From NCBI GenBank assembly GCA_951799445.1, contig OX637295.1:23560001-23624000 (forward strand): a DNA stretch of 64,000 nt, in the 5' to 3' direction. Shown here one piece after another: positions 49,254 to 61,621 of the stretch; position 1 is the first letter of the stretch, and each line of letters opens with the position of its first letter. The DNA comes from Pseudisothecium myosuroides (Eukaryota; Streptophyta; Bryopsida; Hypnales; Lembophyllaceae). The translations under genes and the position numbers were made by a program. A model generated the notes under the pieces. The model was not told the DNA's origin, did no database searches, and saw nothing but the letters and a program-made list of their open reading frames with translations.

Positions 49254-49560
49254 TTCCAAGTGTCATGGGAGAGTAATATTCACTAGCTAATACCCGGTCA
49301 AGGCGAGGGTCACAACGGTGTTAGTATGTGAGCATTGAGCTTACAATATAGGTACCTATAATATAAATACCACACATTAGAGAAGGTGTATGTATCATAG
49401 ACACCTATAATATGGGTATTTGTAACATATATGCCTTATAATCATAGACGGTTTCTACAATATATACACCTATAACATAGGTGTGTAGTATTCTAGGCTC
49501 ACGAGCTTACATTTCTATGCTCACATAGTAGCAACCCTCGCGAGGGTCATACCTATGTAT
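49254..49560. other. Intergenic with short ATAGGT-type repeats
   Basis: Phrases such as CCTATAATATA, ACACCTATAA and ATAGGT recur at 49350-49485, a small imperfect repeat array. No gene. Confidence 0.4.
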
Positions 49561-49765
49561 GGGTCATTGCAAGAAAGGGGGACCATTTTTGTAGCATTTT
49601 TCAAAATCGAACTTTGTTTTATGCTATAACTTTTGAATTATGGACCCAATGCTAAAACCAAAAATCTATTTTTAGAATTTTTGATTATAATTGTATCCCT
49701 TATTTTTTTTAATTTAAAAAATCATTTTATATTTAAAAGTCTAAAATTGTTAATTTGTTACAGTA

Positions 49766-49796
49766 TTGGGTTTAGGGTTTAGAATTTAGGGTTTAA
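49766..49796. repeat. Short interstitial telomere-like run
   Basis: TTGGGTTTAGGGTTTAG followed by AATTTAGGGTTTAA: about four imperfect TTTAGGG units, the plant telomere repeat, inside the element at 49561. Confidence 0.6.
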
Positions 49797-50173
49797 TACT
49801 ATTGAGCAGTGTAAATTAATGATTTTTGATTGAAATTTTTGTGGTATATTTCTATAGTAAGCATACATGTAACATGTTCCCACAAAAAAGCATCTAAAAA
49901 TATATTTCTTTATGTCCACCACATTTGTGCAAATAGGCCTCCTTGGCATGCACGGTTTTGAACATTAGAGATGGTTTTGACCTAATTTTTTGGTCAAATA
50001 TCATCACCACAAAGTCTTTCCAAATGGCCAATTTTTAGTTTTGTTGAAAATTATTTTTTCTATTATTAACAAATTAAAACATCCGAGGATGTATTTTCTG
50101 GGACAATTTTTTTGACATAGAATCTAGTGAAGGGTCAGTTTAAATTTTTAAGTCAGTTTAAGTCAGTTCTACA

Positions 50174-50458
50174 CACTAGAAGAAAACTGTGTTGTACTTG
50201 TCAAAAACTACATTTTACTCAACAAAAAAGTATGGAATCGATTTTGTTGAGGTCTCCCTTTGTAACGCAAAATTTTGCATTCTAATACAAAATTCTGCAT
50301 TTTACTAGTCAAATTTTGTGTTGAAACGTTGGAATGCAGAATTTTGTGTTACGAAGGGAGAACTCAACAAAACTGATTCCATACTTTTTTGTTGGATACA
50401 ACGCAGTTTCTGTCGAATAAAACGCAAATTTGACAAGAAAAATGCATGTCTTCTAATG
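50174..50458. mobile_element. CACTA-like foldback MITE, TSD ACA
   Basis: CACTAGAAGAAAAC at the left, CTTCTAATG at the right (one change from CTTCTAGTG), with ACA directly outside both ends (50171-50173, 50459-50461). The two halves are largely reverse complements (TTTTTTGTTGAG-, GCAGAATTTTG-type text). 285 bp. Confidence 0.65.
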
Positions 50459-50538
50459 ACATAAAATTTGAAATGAAGGTATATGTAGTAGTTGTAAACA
50501 TTGAATAATTTTTTGAAATTCTTAAAAATTATTTTACT

Positions 50539-51255
50539 GGGTGATTGCAAGAAACACTGAGTACTATTTTTGTCACACGTAGCCGGCTGATTTGTTTTTT
50601 GAGCACAACTTCTTCGTTTTGGATCCAAATGACTCAAGATTTGTAATGCAAGTACTCTTAACCATTATACACTTTGTCTAATTTTTTGGTAATTTAAAAA
50701 AATATTTTACTATTTAAAAACAGCCCCCAATTTTATATCACACTTGCCAGTTTGGAGGGTTTGAGTACTATTTAGTACCCAAAAAAACGAGTTTGGAGGT
50801 GAAATTTGGAGGAAATGGTCTTCTAATAGATTTGTAGTTTTGCAAGGAAGGAATTCTAAAAATAGTTATTTTTGTATTGTGTGGAAGTCCACAAAGTGAG
50901 CTTCTTTCTGCTTGCATTTTAGAACATGTAAAATATTATTTTGGTGGATTTTTTGGTTAATGACCATCTCCATAAAGTTTTTACATATGGACAATTTTTA
51001 TTTTATTTATTTAATTTTTTTACCTAGTTTTAACTAATTGAAGCATCAAGTGTCTATTTTCTTGAGATTTAGCACTTTTTTAGTTATTCCACTTAAAGAA
51101 TTTTTTTATGCTTTTCCTTTGGTGGTTATCTTCATCTTAAAAGTATATTCATTGCCTATATTTTTTATATTTTTTAAATTTTAAAGTACTCTAGAAAAAA
51201 TCACAAATTTTCTTGAAAACGCAACAAATAATATAGGTGTTTCTTGCAATCACCC
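50539..51255. mobile_element. TIR element, 19-bp perfect ends, TACT duplication
   Basis: The left end GGGTGATTGCAAGAAACAC is exactly complementary to the right end GTGTTTCTTGCAATCACCC. TACT flanks both sides (50535-50538, 51256-51259). 717 bp, no transposase frame. It is inserted into an older relative (49561-51770). The superfamily is not assigned. A 4-bp duplication does not fit hAT or Mutator, and a TA-type target with asymmetric trimming is possible. Confidence 0.75.
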
Positions 51256-51770
51256 TACTATTTTTAAATGGCTCCTACTAGGATGTCTATCTTGGCCATT
51301 TTGGAATTTTGTAGAAATATTCTTGACTCAAAAATACCAATTTGAAGCTCAAAATTGACTTTTAGTAAAATTATACAAGCTCACAAAGAGATTTTTTTTA
51401 AATAATAAATTATCTCCCTTCCACATGTGCTCAAAGTGCACTACCTTTGCACATGTGTGGAGAACACAATTTTTTTTCCCACAAATGAAAATGGTTGAAA
51501 AGGAGCATCTTCAAGTAAGGAAAAATTTATTTTTTATTGAATTTTTTGAATTTTTAAACTATTCTTTTGGTATTTTACATCTTGCTATTTTGTGCATAAC
51601 TTTTAGAGATAAATTTTTCTTGGTCTAAATTTTTAGATACGTACTATTTTCAATGCTTTATAAATTATCCATATTTTATTTTATTTAAAAAAAATTATTC
51701 CGAAAGTCACAGTACTCACTGAAATAGGCCATTTTGAGCCAAAGCTAGCATGCGTTTCTTGCAAGGACTC

Positions 51771-52133
51771 ATTAGTAAATGTTGAAATATTATTGTATTG
51801 TACCAATTTTCAAAAAAGAATTTTTTTGTGGTAACACTAATTTTCTAGGTGATGCTAATTCCACCCACCCACATAAGAATTTAATGTAATTGTGGGAGAT
51901 TCACTTGAATATTTACCCCTTCTACAAAACTAGCCCCTTAATTGTAGTTGTATAGACCCTATTTTGTGATTTTGATCTTGTGGGTAAAGGGTCATTTTCA
52001 CTCACTCACAAGTAAAGAGATCAATCAAAATAGTAATCCAAGACTCATGGCCAATAGGATAGACTTCTCCCAGAATTGCGTTGTGCCTAATTAAAAGTAC
52101 TAGTTTATGAAATGCTAATATTGTGTACATTTC

Positions 52134-52137
<4 letters not shown>
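51771..52137. other. AT-rich intergenic
   Basis: No feature recognised. Confidence 0.4.

Positions 52138-52201
<64 letters not shown>
52138..52201. repeat. (TA)n microsatellite, about 64 bp
   Basis: Uninterrupted alternating TA. A plus-strand frame of alternating Ile and Tyr across it is an artefact. Confidence 0.97.
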
Positions 52202-52203
<2 letters not shown>

Positions 52204-52322
52204 TCTTACATAAATGATTTTAGAACATCTACCAAATTTTTCTTGACTATAACTTTGCATGTACTATATATATGCTATATTGCTGTGTTTTTTAGTGCAT
52301 CATCAAAATCTCTTATTACTTG

Positions 52323-52353
52323 TACTAGTAGAAAATATGGTTTTCTACTAGTG
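52323..52353. mobile_element. 31-bp CACTA relic: two termini only, TSD TTG
   Basis: TACTAGTAGAAAA, five bases, then TTTTCTACTAGTG. The 13-bp ends match those of the 1.9-kb CACTA element at 60416 (first base C to T on the left). TTG flanks both sides (52320-52322, 52354-52356). It looks like a CACTA insertion whose whole interior has been deleted. Confidence 0.55.
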
Positions 52354-54480
52354 TTGTTAGTGAGAAATATAGAAATTTTACTAGTCTAATAATAGAAACT
52401 ATTTGCAATAAAAAAAAATGGTGTTTTTGGATGTCCCTACTTTAGTATGAAGCATCCCTAAACATTAAACTTTGGACTTTTAGACAAGTTACAAGTCAAG
52501 CTACAAAAGTGAGCCCAGTCCTCCCCTCTCTCCTATCATTGAGCATGTCACATTGCTTGTGAGTGAAAATGTGACCCAAGTGACAAAAGAACTTTTGACC
52601 CTATCACTTGATTTCAGTAATAAAAAAGTAACAAGTGAGTGAGTATGAGGATCAAGACTCCTAACATTTTAGAGGTTTTTTGGAGCTTTGCTAGAAATTA
52701 TCATTCATAATTTGTATTCCATTAGATTTTCAAGTGCCTACTATAGTAATTGCTTCCATTCCTGCTATATTTAAATTTTAAAGAAATTTGACTACTTTTT
52801 TGTCCTCTAACTTCAATCAATTTATATTTTATATTTCAATTTTCATTGTTTTCCAACACACTAAGTGTTGATTTTCACTCATCATTAGAAGACCCTCTAG
52901 ATAGTATTCTTTTTGAGTACGTAAAAGAAAATTTCAATGGCAAAAATAACATTCATCATTTAGCCATTTTTTGAATTAAAAATATTTTTTATTCATATAT
53001 ATTTGTACTTTAATTAGTTGTTGAATTTCAAAAATTTCATCTTATTCGAGATCTATTTATTATATGATTCTCATATTTCATTTAGCAACCAAAATCTATA
53101 TTATATTGAACAAAGTGCATCTAAAAGTTATTGAATAAAATTAAAGTTTGTCAAATTGTCACATGTGATCTTACTATCTAATAACCATCAACTTCTAATT
53201 TACAATATTAAAATCTTAATCAATAAAGGTTCTTAGCCAATTCTTCTTTAACCTTAGTAATTTGGTTCAAATATCTCTCCTTCAACAAGCACTATAATTT
53301 AACATATAACTACAAATACTTTTTTTCTTCATTTCAACTTTGACAATAAAGTTATGAAAAAAATTATTTTGATAGTTGGGATGTACTATGTACCAAACTT
53401 TTAATGAAAATTTGTACTATTTTCAAAAAAATTAGGTGAATTTGAGAGTTACACTTATATGATAAATTTATAATATTTATGATAAAGTAGAATTTATAAA
53501 TTTGTATTAATTTATTTCACACTAAAATTAGTTTGAATTACCATTAAAATATAAATGGGATGTTAAAAAAATGATAGAAATATTTTATAAAATAATGATT
53601 TTATATTTTATAATTTTATAAGTTTTTAATAAAAAAATTCAATATTTGATGAAATATTAATCATTTTATACAAATATATTCATATGTAATTGGATAAATT
53701 AAAGCATTTAGATTCTAGCCATCATTGATATAAATAATGTAACTACTAAAAATTACCTATACATTTTCATTGAAAAAAATGAACAAATCAAGTGAACTAA
53801 TAACAAAATTTAATATTTACAAGAAGACTAGCTTTCAAAAGTAGAAAAATAAAATGATTTCCTCCAATGAAGATTTGGTGCAATTAGAAGACTACAAATT
53901 TCCATTTACTACAAAGTAACTCTTTTTGGACACATATTTATAAGAAGTATTCAGTACTTGTATATTTTTAATGTGAAATATTGGACTTAAATTTCTAATT
54001 CACTTGTCTTCATTTTGGAGCAATTTTACAAGTTTAAACACTAGTATGGAATATTTTATATTGAACTTCAAAATTCATTAAGTAATAAAAAAATTATATT
54101 CTCAAAACAAAAATTCAATAACTTCACTCCATCAAAATTCTATAATTTCTAATTTCTATATGGTCGTCTGCGTGAATTTTTAACATTCACATTTATGAGT
54201 TGATTGACCTTTACTGAAGCCAAAACATTTGCATGCAAATTAGTAAAATGACAAATTTCTATTGTTGTATCTGCTACATTGCTTTTTGCTTGTAGCTTTA
54301 AAAGTAGGGGCAAAATAATTGTGTTGCAATACATATATAATATTGCAATACATATTGGATGAAAACAAGAAGTTTGACTAAATGGGTTCCTTCCAAACTA
54401 GTAATTTGCGTATATTTACAATTAGATACACATGTCACAAGAAATGGATGGATCCAATTCATACAACAATAATTGGTACA
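52354..54480. other. AT-rich intergenic
   Basis: A long very AT-rich stretch. I see no gene, bounded repeat or RNA. Confidence 0.4.
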
Positions 54481-55025
54481 TTTTGTTTAGTGTAGTACTT
54501 GCCATGGACTTGTAAAGTGAAGTACTATCTAGTGCAAAGGAGAATCAACTAAATGAGATGTTTATTTGGTCCAAGTCATTGTTGTTTCATATAGTTTGCA
54601 TAGTATTGTAGTTGCCAAATTCTCTCAAAGTGGGGTACTATCTAGTGTAGAGAAAAATCAACTAATGAGATGCTTATTTGGTCCAAGTAATTCTCTTTTC
54701 GTAAGGTTTGCAAAGTGCAGTAATTGCTATGGTTTGGCAAAGTGAGGTATTATCTAGACTAGTATAGACAAGAATCAACTAATGAGATGCTTGTCAATCC
54801 AAGTAGACGTCATTTTGTATGGTTTATATAGTGCATTACTTGCCATGGCCGAACAAATTGAAGTACTATCTAGTGCAAAGGAAAATCAACTAATGAGATG
54901 CTTGTCTAGTCCAAGTCATTGTCCTTTTATATGATTTGCATAGTGTAGTGCTTGCCATGGGCTAACAAACTAAGGCGCTATCTAATGCAAAGAAGAATCA
55001 ACCAATGAGATGTTTGCCCTTGCCT
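54480..55025. repeat. Minisatellite, five units of about 111-117 bp
   Basis: The anchor AATCAACTAATGAGATG (with variants) starts at about 54543, 54656, 54773, 54884 and 54996. Each unit also carries GTACTATCTAGTGCAAAG, TCCAAGTCATTGT and TGCCATGG. Units are diverged from one another. Confidence 0.85.
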
Positions 55026-55919
55026 AAGTAGGCAAAGAATATGCATTGATGCATGCTAACATTATCCAAAATGAAGCAATTAAGACTTCAAGAGTTTATT
55101 ATTGTATCTGCTAGTATGTCTTTTATATACATCAAAGGATATACCTTTGAAAATACGTATTCATCTCTAAACATGGGATGCAATCTTGGATTGAAAACTA
55201 ACTTCTATAAAATTAGAACTTTTAGAATTTGCATTGAAAAAGATAGAAAAGCCTAATGTTATCATGACCTATCAATGGATAATAAGACTCTCATTGGCAT
55301 CAAATTATTCAACAAAATATCTTTTTAAATATCCTCTTCAATATAAACATGGATTATAGGAGTGTAAAATTGTGAATTGATACAAAAAATATTTATAAAA
55401 AATATAAAATCAAAGAAGAAAAAAATTTACTATTATGTCCTTCTCCCAAAATTGCCCTTCTCAAAACTAATGTTGCATCACAACTTTATATTTATTGGAA
55501 GAAAATTATAAGAAGTTTGGAATTTGACCCAAAAAATAAAATAAAATAAAATATCAAAAATACATCAAACTTAGAATCATGACTTTTATGAATACTTTGG
55601 GATTTGGGAATTTGAATTCAAAATTATGTTTGAAAAAAATAGCACATTCTTCCCAAATACAAAGACAACTATGGACCAAAAGCTCTAAAATCACTATTTG
55701 AATTTGAATAGTTGAGGGATTAAGTTACTTTGCAATAGAATATTGCGATACATGTTAGAAATTTAATCCTAAAGATTTATATTTTCAAAATGAATAACTA
55801 ATTTATTTTTAATCATAGAAGCCTTCGGAAGGCACTAGGTGTTTGTCTTAGAAATATACGTGAGTTCAAACATAGGGGCCCTTAAAAAGGTTGGAGCTAA
55901 AAATTTAATTGTATTACTT
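55026..55919. other. AT-rich intergenic between minisatellite blocks
   Basis: No feature recognised. It separates the two blocks of the same satellite. Confidence 0.4.
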
Positions 55920-56370
55920 CCAACAAAGGGTGTAAAGTTCTTGGACTAATCTCCAAAGTCCCAAGTGTCCTCTTGGAATATTCTTATTTATTAAATTTTG
56001 GGGAATATAATTTTTATTTCAATCAGTGCTTAGGAGCAAAAGTTATGCTACAATAAGTCTAAATTAGGCAAGAATGGACAACAAATAAATAAAATAAAAT
56101 AAAATAAAATATTTACAAAATTACATTTTTGTTTATGTGGAAAGATTGATTCATTCCATTTGGATAAGTAATGTGAAAGTTATGAAGCTTCTTGTTTTGT
56201 AGGCAATCTTAGAAAATTCTTGAAAAAAATAATGCATGTATTGGATCCATTTAACTCAATTTTAACAATTTTTCAAAAAAAAGTTACACATGGTTTACTT
56301 GTTTTCTAAAAAAAGCTCAATGTTGGAATTAGTGCATTTTAATTAAAATAAACTATATTAATAAATATTA
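55920..56370. mobile_element. Truncated TTAA-family MITE fragment
   Basis: CCAAAGTCCCAAGTGTCC, TTATTTCAATCAGTGC, GAGCAAAAGTTATGCTACAAT and TGATTCATTCCATTTGGAT align in order with the copies at 6649 and 43232. Neither terminus is intact. Confidence 0.5.
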
Positions 56371-56639
56371 TTCAAGTTGATAGATGAATTTGATAATTCA
56401 AGTTGAATAAATAGTATCTTACAAAATGAAAGAACATCTTTTCAATTGAAGTTTTAATTTGCAGTTAGTCGTGAGCCATGTCTGGACATTTTTAACTTGG
56501 CAACAATTGCCTTCATTGACTAGTATAGTACTCTCTCTTCTTGATACTTCTTCATTATTCTTTACCTTTGCAACCTCAAGTTTCCAAATAGAAACCGAGA
56601 TAGAAACATAGTCTATCCATCAACAGGTAGTAGGATAAG

Positions 56640-56920
56640 AAGAAGGAACAAAGTGAAGTACTGTCTAGTGCAGAGGAGAATCAACTAGTGAGATGCTTGT
56701 CTGGTCCAAGTCATTGTCGTTTTGTATGGTTTGCATAGTGTTGTACATGCCATGGTTTGGCAAAATGAGGTACTATCTACTAGTGCAAACAAGAATCAAC
56801 TAATGAGATGCTTATCAATCCAAGTAGATGTCATTTTGTATGGTTTATATAGTGTAGTATTTGCCATGGTCTAATAAACTAAGGTACTATCTAGTACAAA
56901 GAAGAATCAACTAATGGATC
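56640..56920. repeat. Minisatellite, second block, about 2.5 units
   Basis: The same unit as at 54480-55025. The anchor AATCAACTA occurs at about 56679, 56794 and 56905 (periods 115 and 111). This block looks like part of the first array, split off by the intervening 1.6 kb. Confidence 0.8.
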
Positions 56921-57554
56921 GGAATGCTTGTTTAAAATGTAAAGTTCCTTTTGCAAGAATTGTGGACTTTTGGAGGGATATATTGGCCTGCTATTGCACA
57001 AGTTTTGAAAGGAGTGGATGGGCTATAGATGGGCTTTGTGATAATGGAGCCTAAACTAGTAAACCCTAAACCAAAAGTGCGTCTATATTGCTTTGTGTGT
57101 ATTGTAGGCAAAGTTTGCAAGCAACAACTTGACTTTGATCTTATCTTTTGAATGCAAGTAATTGATAGTGGTATTGCTAGTAGGTATCCTTTGTTTGTTG
57201 TTTGTGTATGCTTTTTGATTTCTATCATTGTTTGTTGGTACACATCTTTAAATGTATATTTTTGTCTTGTAAGCTTAGCCAAATCAGAAATATATTCACA
57301 AGTCTTGTTAACCTCAAAGCACCATAATATGGTCGAAGAAGTAGAAAGTTCTATTGCTTCATTTTCAATGTAAATTTCACCATTGCAATTATAGGTCAAA
57401 TACTAGATTTTTTAAACTAATATAGCTATATGCATAAACAAGAAGAAAAAAATTTAAAACAAACAATAGCATCTTATTAAATGTTCCATTTTAGAATAAT
57501 AGATAATAATAATAGGAAACGTTAAATTGTCCTTCCAAAAAATAATACCTCTCC
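56921..57554. other. Intergenic, unrecognised frame on the minus strand
   Basis: A 155-codon minus-strand frame (57399-56932) has low complexity and no recognised family. The plus strand is open over part of it. I do not support it as a gene. Confidence 0.35.
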
Positions 57555-58490
57555 TTAACCCCTAAAGGACCAGCATGCGTTTTTTGGATGTATAGAAATT
57601 TTGGGCAGGTACGTGTGACTAGAGATTTCCATATTTTAAGCTGAAATTTTAATAGAAGGTGGGCGCGAGGAATATCTTTCATATGCACTAAATTTCAGCA
57701 CATTTGGAAATAGGAGTCAAAAGTTATGGCCAAATATGTTACTTTTTTTTGTAACTGGGCAGTCTGGGCAGCAAAAAAAAATTGGCAAAAAATTGAATTT
57801 TTTTTTTTTAATATTTTCTTTCTCGTAGATTATATTTTTGTCTATCTAGAAAGCTTTGATTCATTTCATTTGGATTTGTTATGAGAAAGTTATGGACATT
57901 CTTGTTTTTGGGGCAGTTAGAGCATCTTCTTGAAAAAAATAACTTGTAGGATTCATTTCTGAATGCTATATTTGCAATTTTTCAAAAAAATAAATTCTCA
58001 TGGTTTAGTTTACTTTTTAAAACAATCTCACCATTGGATTAGTGTATTTTAATTCCATCTAAAATATATTAATATTTTAGATTTTCCTTCGATCTCGTAT
58101 CTACTTCTACTTAACAATTTTTTTAGGAATGATAAATAAGTTTTTTTGAATATATTTTGTTTCCCTAGACTCTCAACTCAATTCTCCATTATAAAGATTT
58201 GAAGCTCAAAACTCTATAGTGCAAAAATTTTAAGTTAAAAATGTTTAAAGTCAAAAAATCTAGTCCCGCAATGTGCTGAAATACTTGTTTTTTCCACTTT
58301 AAACGCAGATATCTTGCAATCTGAGCGGTCAAAAATTCTGAAATTTTTTCCACACATTCTCATACTAGTTAGGTGTAAGATCCTACGGTTAGATGTGGGA
58401 AAAAAAACATTTTTCAAATATTTTTACTCCTTGCTATAGAAATGACAGTTTTGAGTGTTTTTTGGAAGAAAAAAGGCCTTTAGGGGTTAA
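57555..58490. mobile_element. TTAA-flanked piggyBac-like MITE, 936 bp
   Basis: TTAA (57555-57558) is followed by CCCCTAAAGGACCAGC. The right end is AAAAGGCCTTTAGGGG followed by TTAA (58487-58490). The interior GAAAGCTTTGATTCATTTC is the reverse complement of text in the copies at 13919 and 39294, so this copy lies in the opposite orientation. Confidence 0.8.
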
Positions 58491-59182
58491 TATACCTTTT
58501 GAATGCACATACATGAGAAACATTACATCCAATATGGAGAGCCTTTATATCAATTAAAAGAAACCCCTGAGATAGAGAGCCTTTGTATCAATCAAAAGAA
58601 ATTGTTGAACCATCAAAGAAGTGATAAAGTCTTATAAATGTAAAATCTCATAAAAGCCTATATAGATTTTAATATATAATGTTTTGTGAAAATATAATAG
58701 TTTTGATTTTTTTGTTTGACTTCTAAAAGTTTAAGTGCTTAGAAACCTATGGTTGATGGCCATATAAGAAACATGTTGACATAAAAACATTGGGTTGTCA
58801 ACATTCACATCACCTAAAATCTGTTTAAAAAAATTGGGGTTTGTTACCTAAAACGCAGGATTCTTATAGTGTGGAGCCAACATGTTTTTTGCTCACATAC
58901 AATTGTCTTTTAATTCATCTATTCGAACTTATTTTGATTCAAAATATCCAAATTGTAATTTGTATAATTTGTACAAATTCTTTAAAGTGTCCCAAAAAAA
59001 TTATGATTTCAATGTATTTCAATTAAACCTCAATTTTTTCCAGTATAGATTTTATTAGTTGTATTGAAAAGGAACAAGATAAATATAAATCAATAGTTGT
59101 GGTTATATTTAGACACATCAAATTTCTTAGATTCTTATGATGAATATATAGGTAGGAAGACATACTAACTATGCATAGTTGT
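58491..59182. other. AT-rich intergenic
   Basis: A short direct repeat of AGAGCCTTT.TATCAAT.AAAAGAAA occurs at about 58539-58602. No gene. Confidence 0.4.
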
Positions 59183-59985
59183 TTAACCCCTAATGACCCA
59201 AGCATCCATTTTTTGGTTGCTATCCCTCTTTTTGAGAGGCCCGTTCTCAAATTTTGAGTTTTTTTTAAAATAAAATTTAATTCTAAAAAATAGACTGCAT
59301 TATAAATCCAATGACAGTATCTCATCAAATTCCAACTTAAACTTTACCTTGTGGAATTTTTTGAAGTTGAGTGGTGTAGTTTAATTCACAGCTCATTTTT
59401 TTGGATTTGGTTCGGGCATAGACTGAACAGTCAGCCAACCACTCTGATTCTTGCCCACCTCTAAAAGTTTAGATCTACCTCAGAAAGGTACAATCCGCCT
59501 CATAAAGGTACAATCCACCTCAAAAAGGGTAGATCCAATTAAGGAGTTCAAGGAGAAAACAAGTGTCCTATTCTTGTTTTCTTACAAATACTACTTTCAA
59601 TTTAGTGACCACCGTGCATTGTGAGCTCCACCATGAATTGAAAAATGCTTGGAATGTTGTGAAATTTCAAAGGAGCATTTTCAACTCTCTTGTCTTTCAT
59701 TCAACACAAAAGGGAAGCAACTCAAAATATTCTCACTAAGATATGCTCCTTCAAAGTGCACTGCCCTGTTTTTCCATTGACCTAAATAAAACTTCAAACT
59801 TAAATGTCTACTAAACCAGGCGGTCAAATAATTGAATTTTTTTGAGGTGCTCACTCTCAATGTGAAGTTTAAGATCCTTTGGTTACATTTTATCTAATTC
59901 TCAAGAAAAAAAACAAGCAAAAAAATTGCTCAAGTTCTTGGCAGACCATTTTGAAAGTATCCCTGCGGGTCATTAGGCGGGATAA
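59183..59985. mobile_element. TTAA-family MITE variant
   Basis: TTAA (59183-59186) is followed by CCCCTAATGACCCAAGC. The right end is GCGGGTCATTAGGCGGG followed by ATAA, a decayed TTAA. The ends differ from the CCCCTAAAGG type but follow the same plan. The middle holds three short AAGG(T)A-type direct repeats (GATCTACCTC, CAATCCGCCTC, CAATCCACCTC) at 59463-59535. Confidence 0.55.
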
Positions 59986-60415
59986 ACCACAAAGTCCATT
60001 TTAGAGCAGTTCTTTAGGCCATTTTTCTCACATACTTGTAGATATCCTCAATAGTTGTTTTTTTGGACAAGTACCGCTAGAAGCCTTTATATTACTGGAG
60101 CAAATCTGGAGGGAGGGAGTAGGACGAGCTCAAACCCTCTGACAAGTGTAAAATTTTGCTCAAAAAACTAACGTTGATCCTCAAAGCTTTTAGTTTCAAA
60201 AAGTAATGGGGGCACTTTCAATTTTTGTACACAACTATGTAATTTTTAAGGTGAATGGATATGATTTTCTAGTCCTGTTGATTAAAATAAAAGCATGAAA
60301 TCTGCTTTATAAATCCCATTATAATGTGGTGATTGATTTTTGTTTATTTCATTTTTTTGCCATAAAATAGTTTATACCTTATTATAATACAATGCATCCT
60401 ATTTTTCTATTATAT
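59986..60415. other. AT-rich intergenic
   Basis: No feature recognised. Confidence 0.4.
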
Positions 60416-60574
60416 CACTAGTAGAAAAACCATGACCAAATCAACAGAAAATCAACTGATTTCTGTTCATTTCTGTTGTTTAGAGCAGTGTAAGGACTTT
60501 CTGTAAAAGCCAACATAATGACCGACCGCTTTCTGTTGATTTGGATAGTGCAATACCAAATCAACAAAAATTCA

Positions 60575-60735
60575 AGGAATCTAGAATCTTTTTGGAATCT
60601 TTTTGGAATCTTTTAGAATCTTTTGAGAATCTTTAAGAATCTTTTAAGAATCTTTTTGGAATCTTATAGAATCTTTTAAAATCTTTTGAGAATCTTTAGG
60701 AATCTTTTAATATTTTGGAATCTTTTAGAATGTTT
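60575..60735. repeat. Tandem array of GAATCTTTTN units
   Basis: About fifteen imperfect 9-12 bp units around GAATCTTTTA/GAATCTTTTTG, inside the CACTA element near its left subterminal region. Confidence 0.85.
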
Positions 60736-60756
60736 TTGTTTCATTGTAGTAGGGTA

Positions 60757-61554
60757 AGGTTAACACATTGAAAACCTTACCAATAGCGAGATTATATTGC
60801 TTGGATTTCAAAAAGAAAGTATTTTCAACCCTTCTCAAATGATTAGTTAGATTTCATCTTTCATAACAAACTTTTTGGACAAAAATGTGTAGATCCTTCA
60901 ATTAACTTGTTACTCTCCATAATATGTTGAAGAAATAAGTTGGAAATAAATAAGAAATATTTCAACAAAAGATATTCCACATTCATGCTTGGAAAAAATT
61001 ACAAAAAAAAGTAGAGTATGATTTAAAATACTAAATTGTTAACAATTTAGTTACACAATTGAAAAATTCCAATGCTAATGTTTGTAATGTTGTAATAAAT
61101 AATCTACATTCAATGGTTTTGTATTTTTTGCAAATATTGCAAATTGAATTAAATAAAGGACTTCAAAGTTCATTTTTGAGTAGAGATTCCTTAATTGCCT
61201 AGAAAATAAAACTCCTCATACCTTTCTTCTTAGTACAAATGCAATGATTCTAAGCTTTTCAAGTAAATATAAATCTAAGAAACCAAGTTGAAATTTTTTA
61301 TTCTTAAGAAAACGAATTTTTTTTAGTTGTCCGAGTTGCCCACCAAGCAATTAAAATTATATGTCATGCAATAGCTTTTAATTATGTTCTCAAAAGTTAC
61401 AAAAATTGTTGCGGCACGCTTGAAGCTACACTTTGACCACATGTTATGTGAGAATTTTAAAGAAAAACAAGAAAAATCCCTTTTGTAATAAGTTGCATGT
61501 CCACAATTATTGCTAAGTTGCCAAAAAAACGTCATTTGGTACTCTAGGAGTTAA
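60757..61554. mobile_element. TTAA-family MITE copy nested in the CACTA element
   Basis: From about 60960 it aligns with the copies at 13919 and 34033 (TTCATGCTTGGAAAA, ATACTAAATTGTTAACAATT, GTTGTAATAAATAATCTACA). The right end is GGTACTCTAGGAG followed by TTAA (61551-61554). The left end is uncertain. Confidence 0.55.
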
Positions 61555-61621
61555 AAGACCGTGGTTGGAATTTTATGCACAATGAACTTTTTATTCACTT
61601 AATCATTCGCAATTTGTTTCT

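Larger units (their letters stand above)
49561..51770. mobile_element. TIR element with GGGTCATTGCAAGAAA ends, host of two insertions
   Basis: The left end is GGGTCATTGCAAGAAAGG. The complement of the right end is GAGTCCTTGCAAGAAACG. Inside are a CACTA-like MITE (50174-50458) and a younger member of the same family (50539-51255). The interior just inside the left ends of the outer and inner copies aligns loosely (TGGACCCAA/TGGATCCAA; AATTTAAAAAA.CATTTTA). No transposase is seen. Confidence 0.55.

Noticed and set aside
52123..52389. Frame rich in alternating Ile-Tyr
   Set aside because: It is a translation of the (TA)n microsatellite.
56932..57399. 155-codon minus-strand frame as a gene
   Set aside because: Low-complexity composition, no known family and no promoter or splice support. 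The opposite strand is open over half of it.
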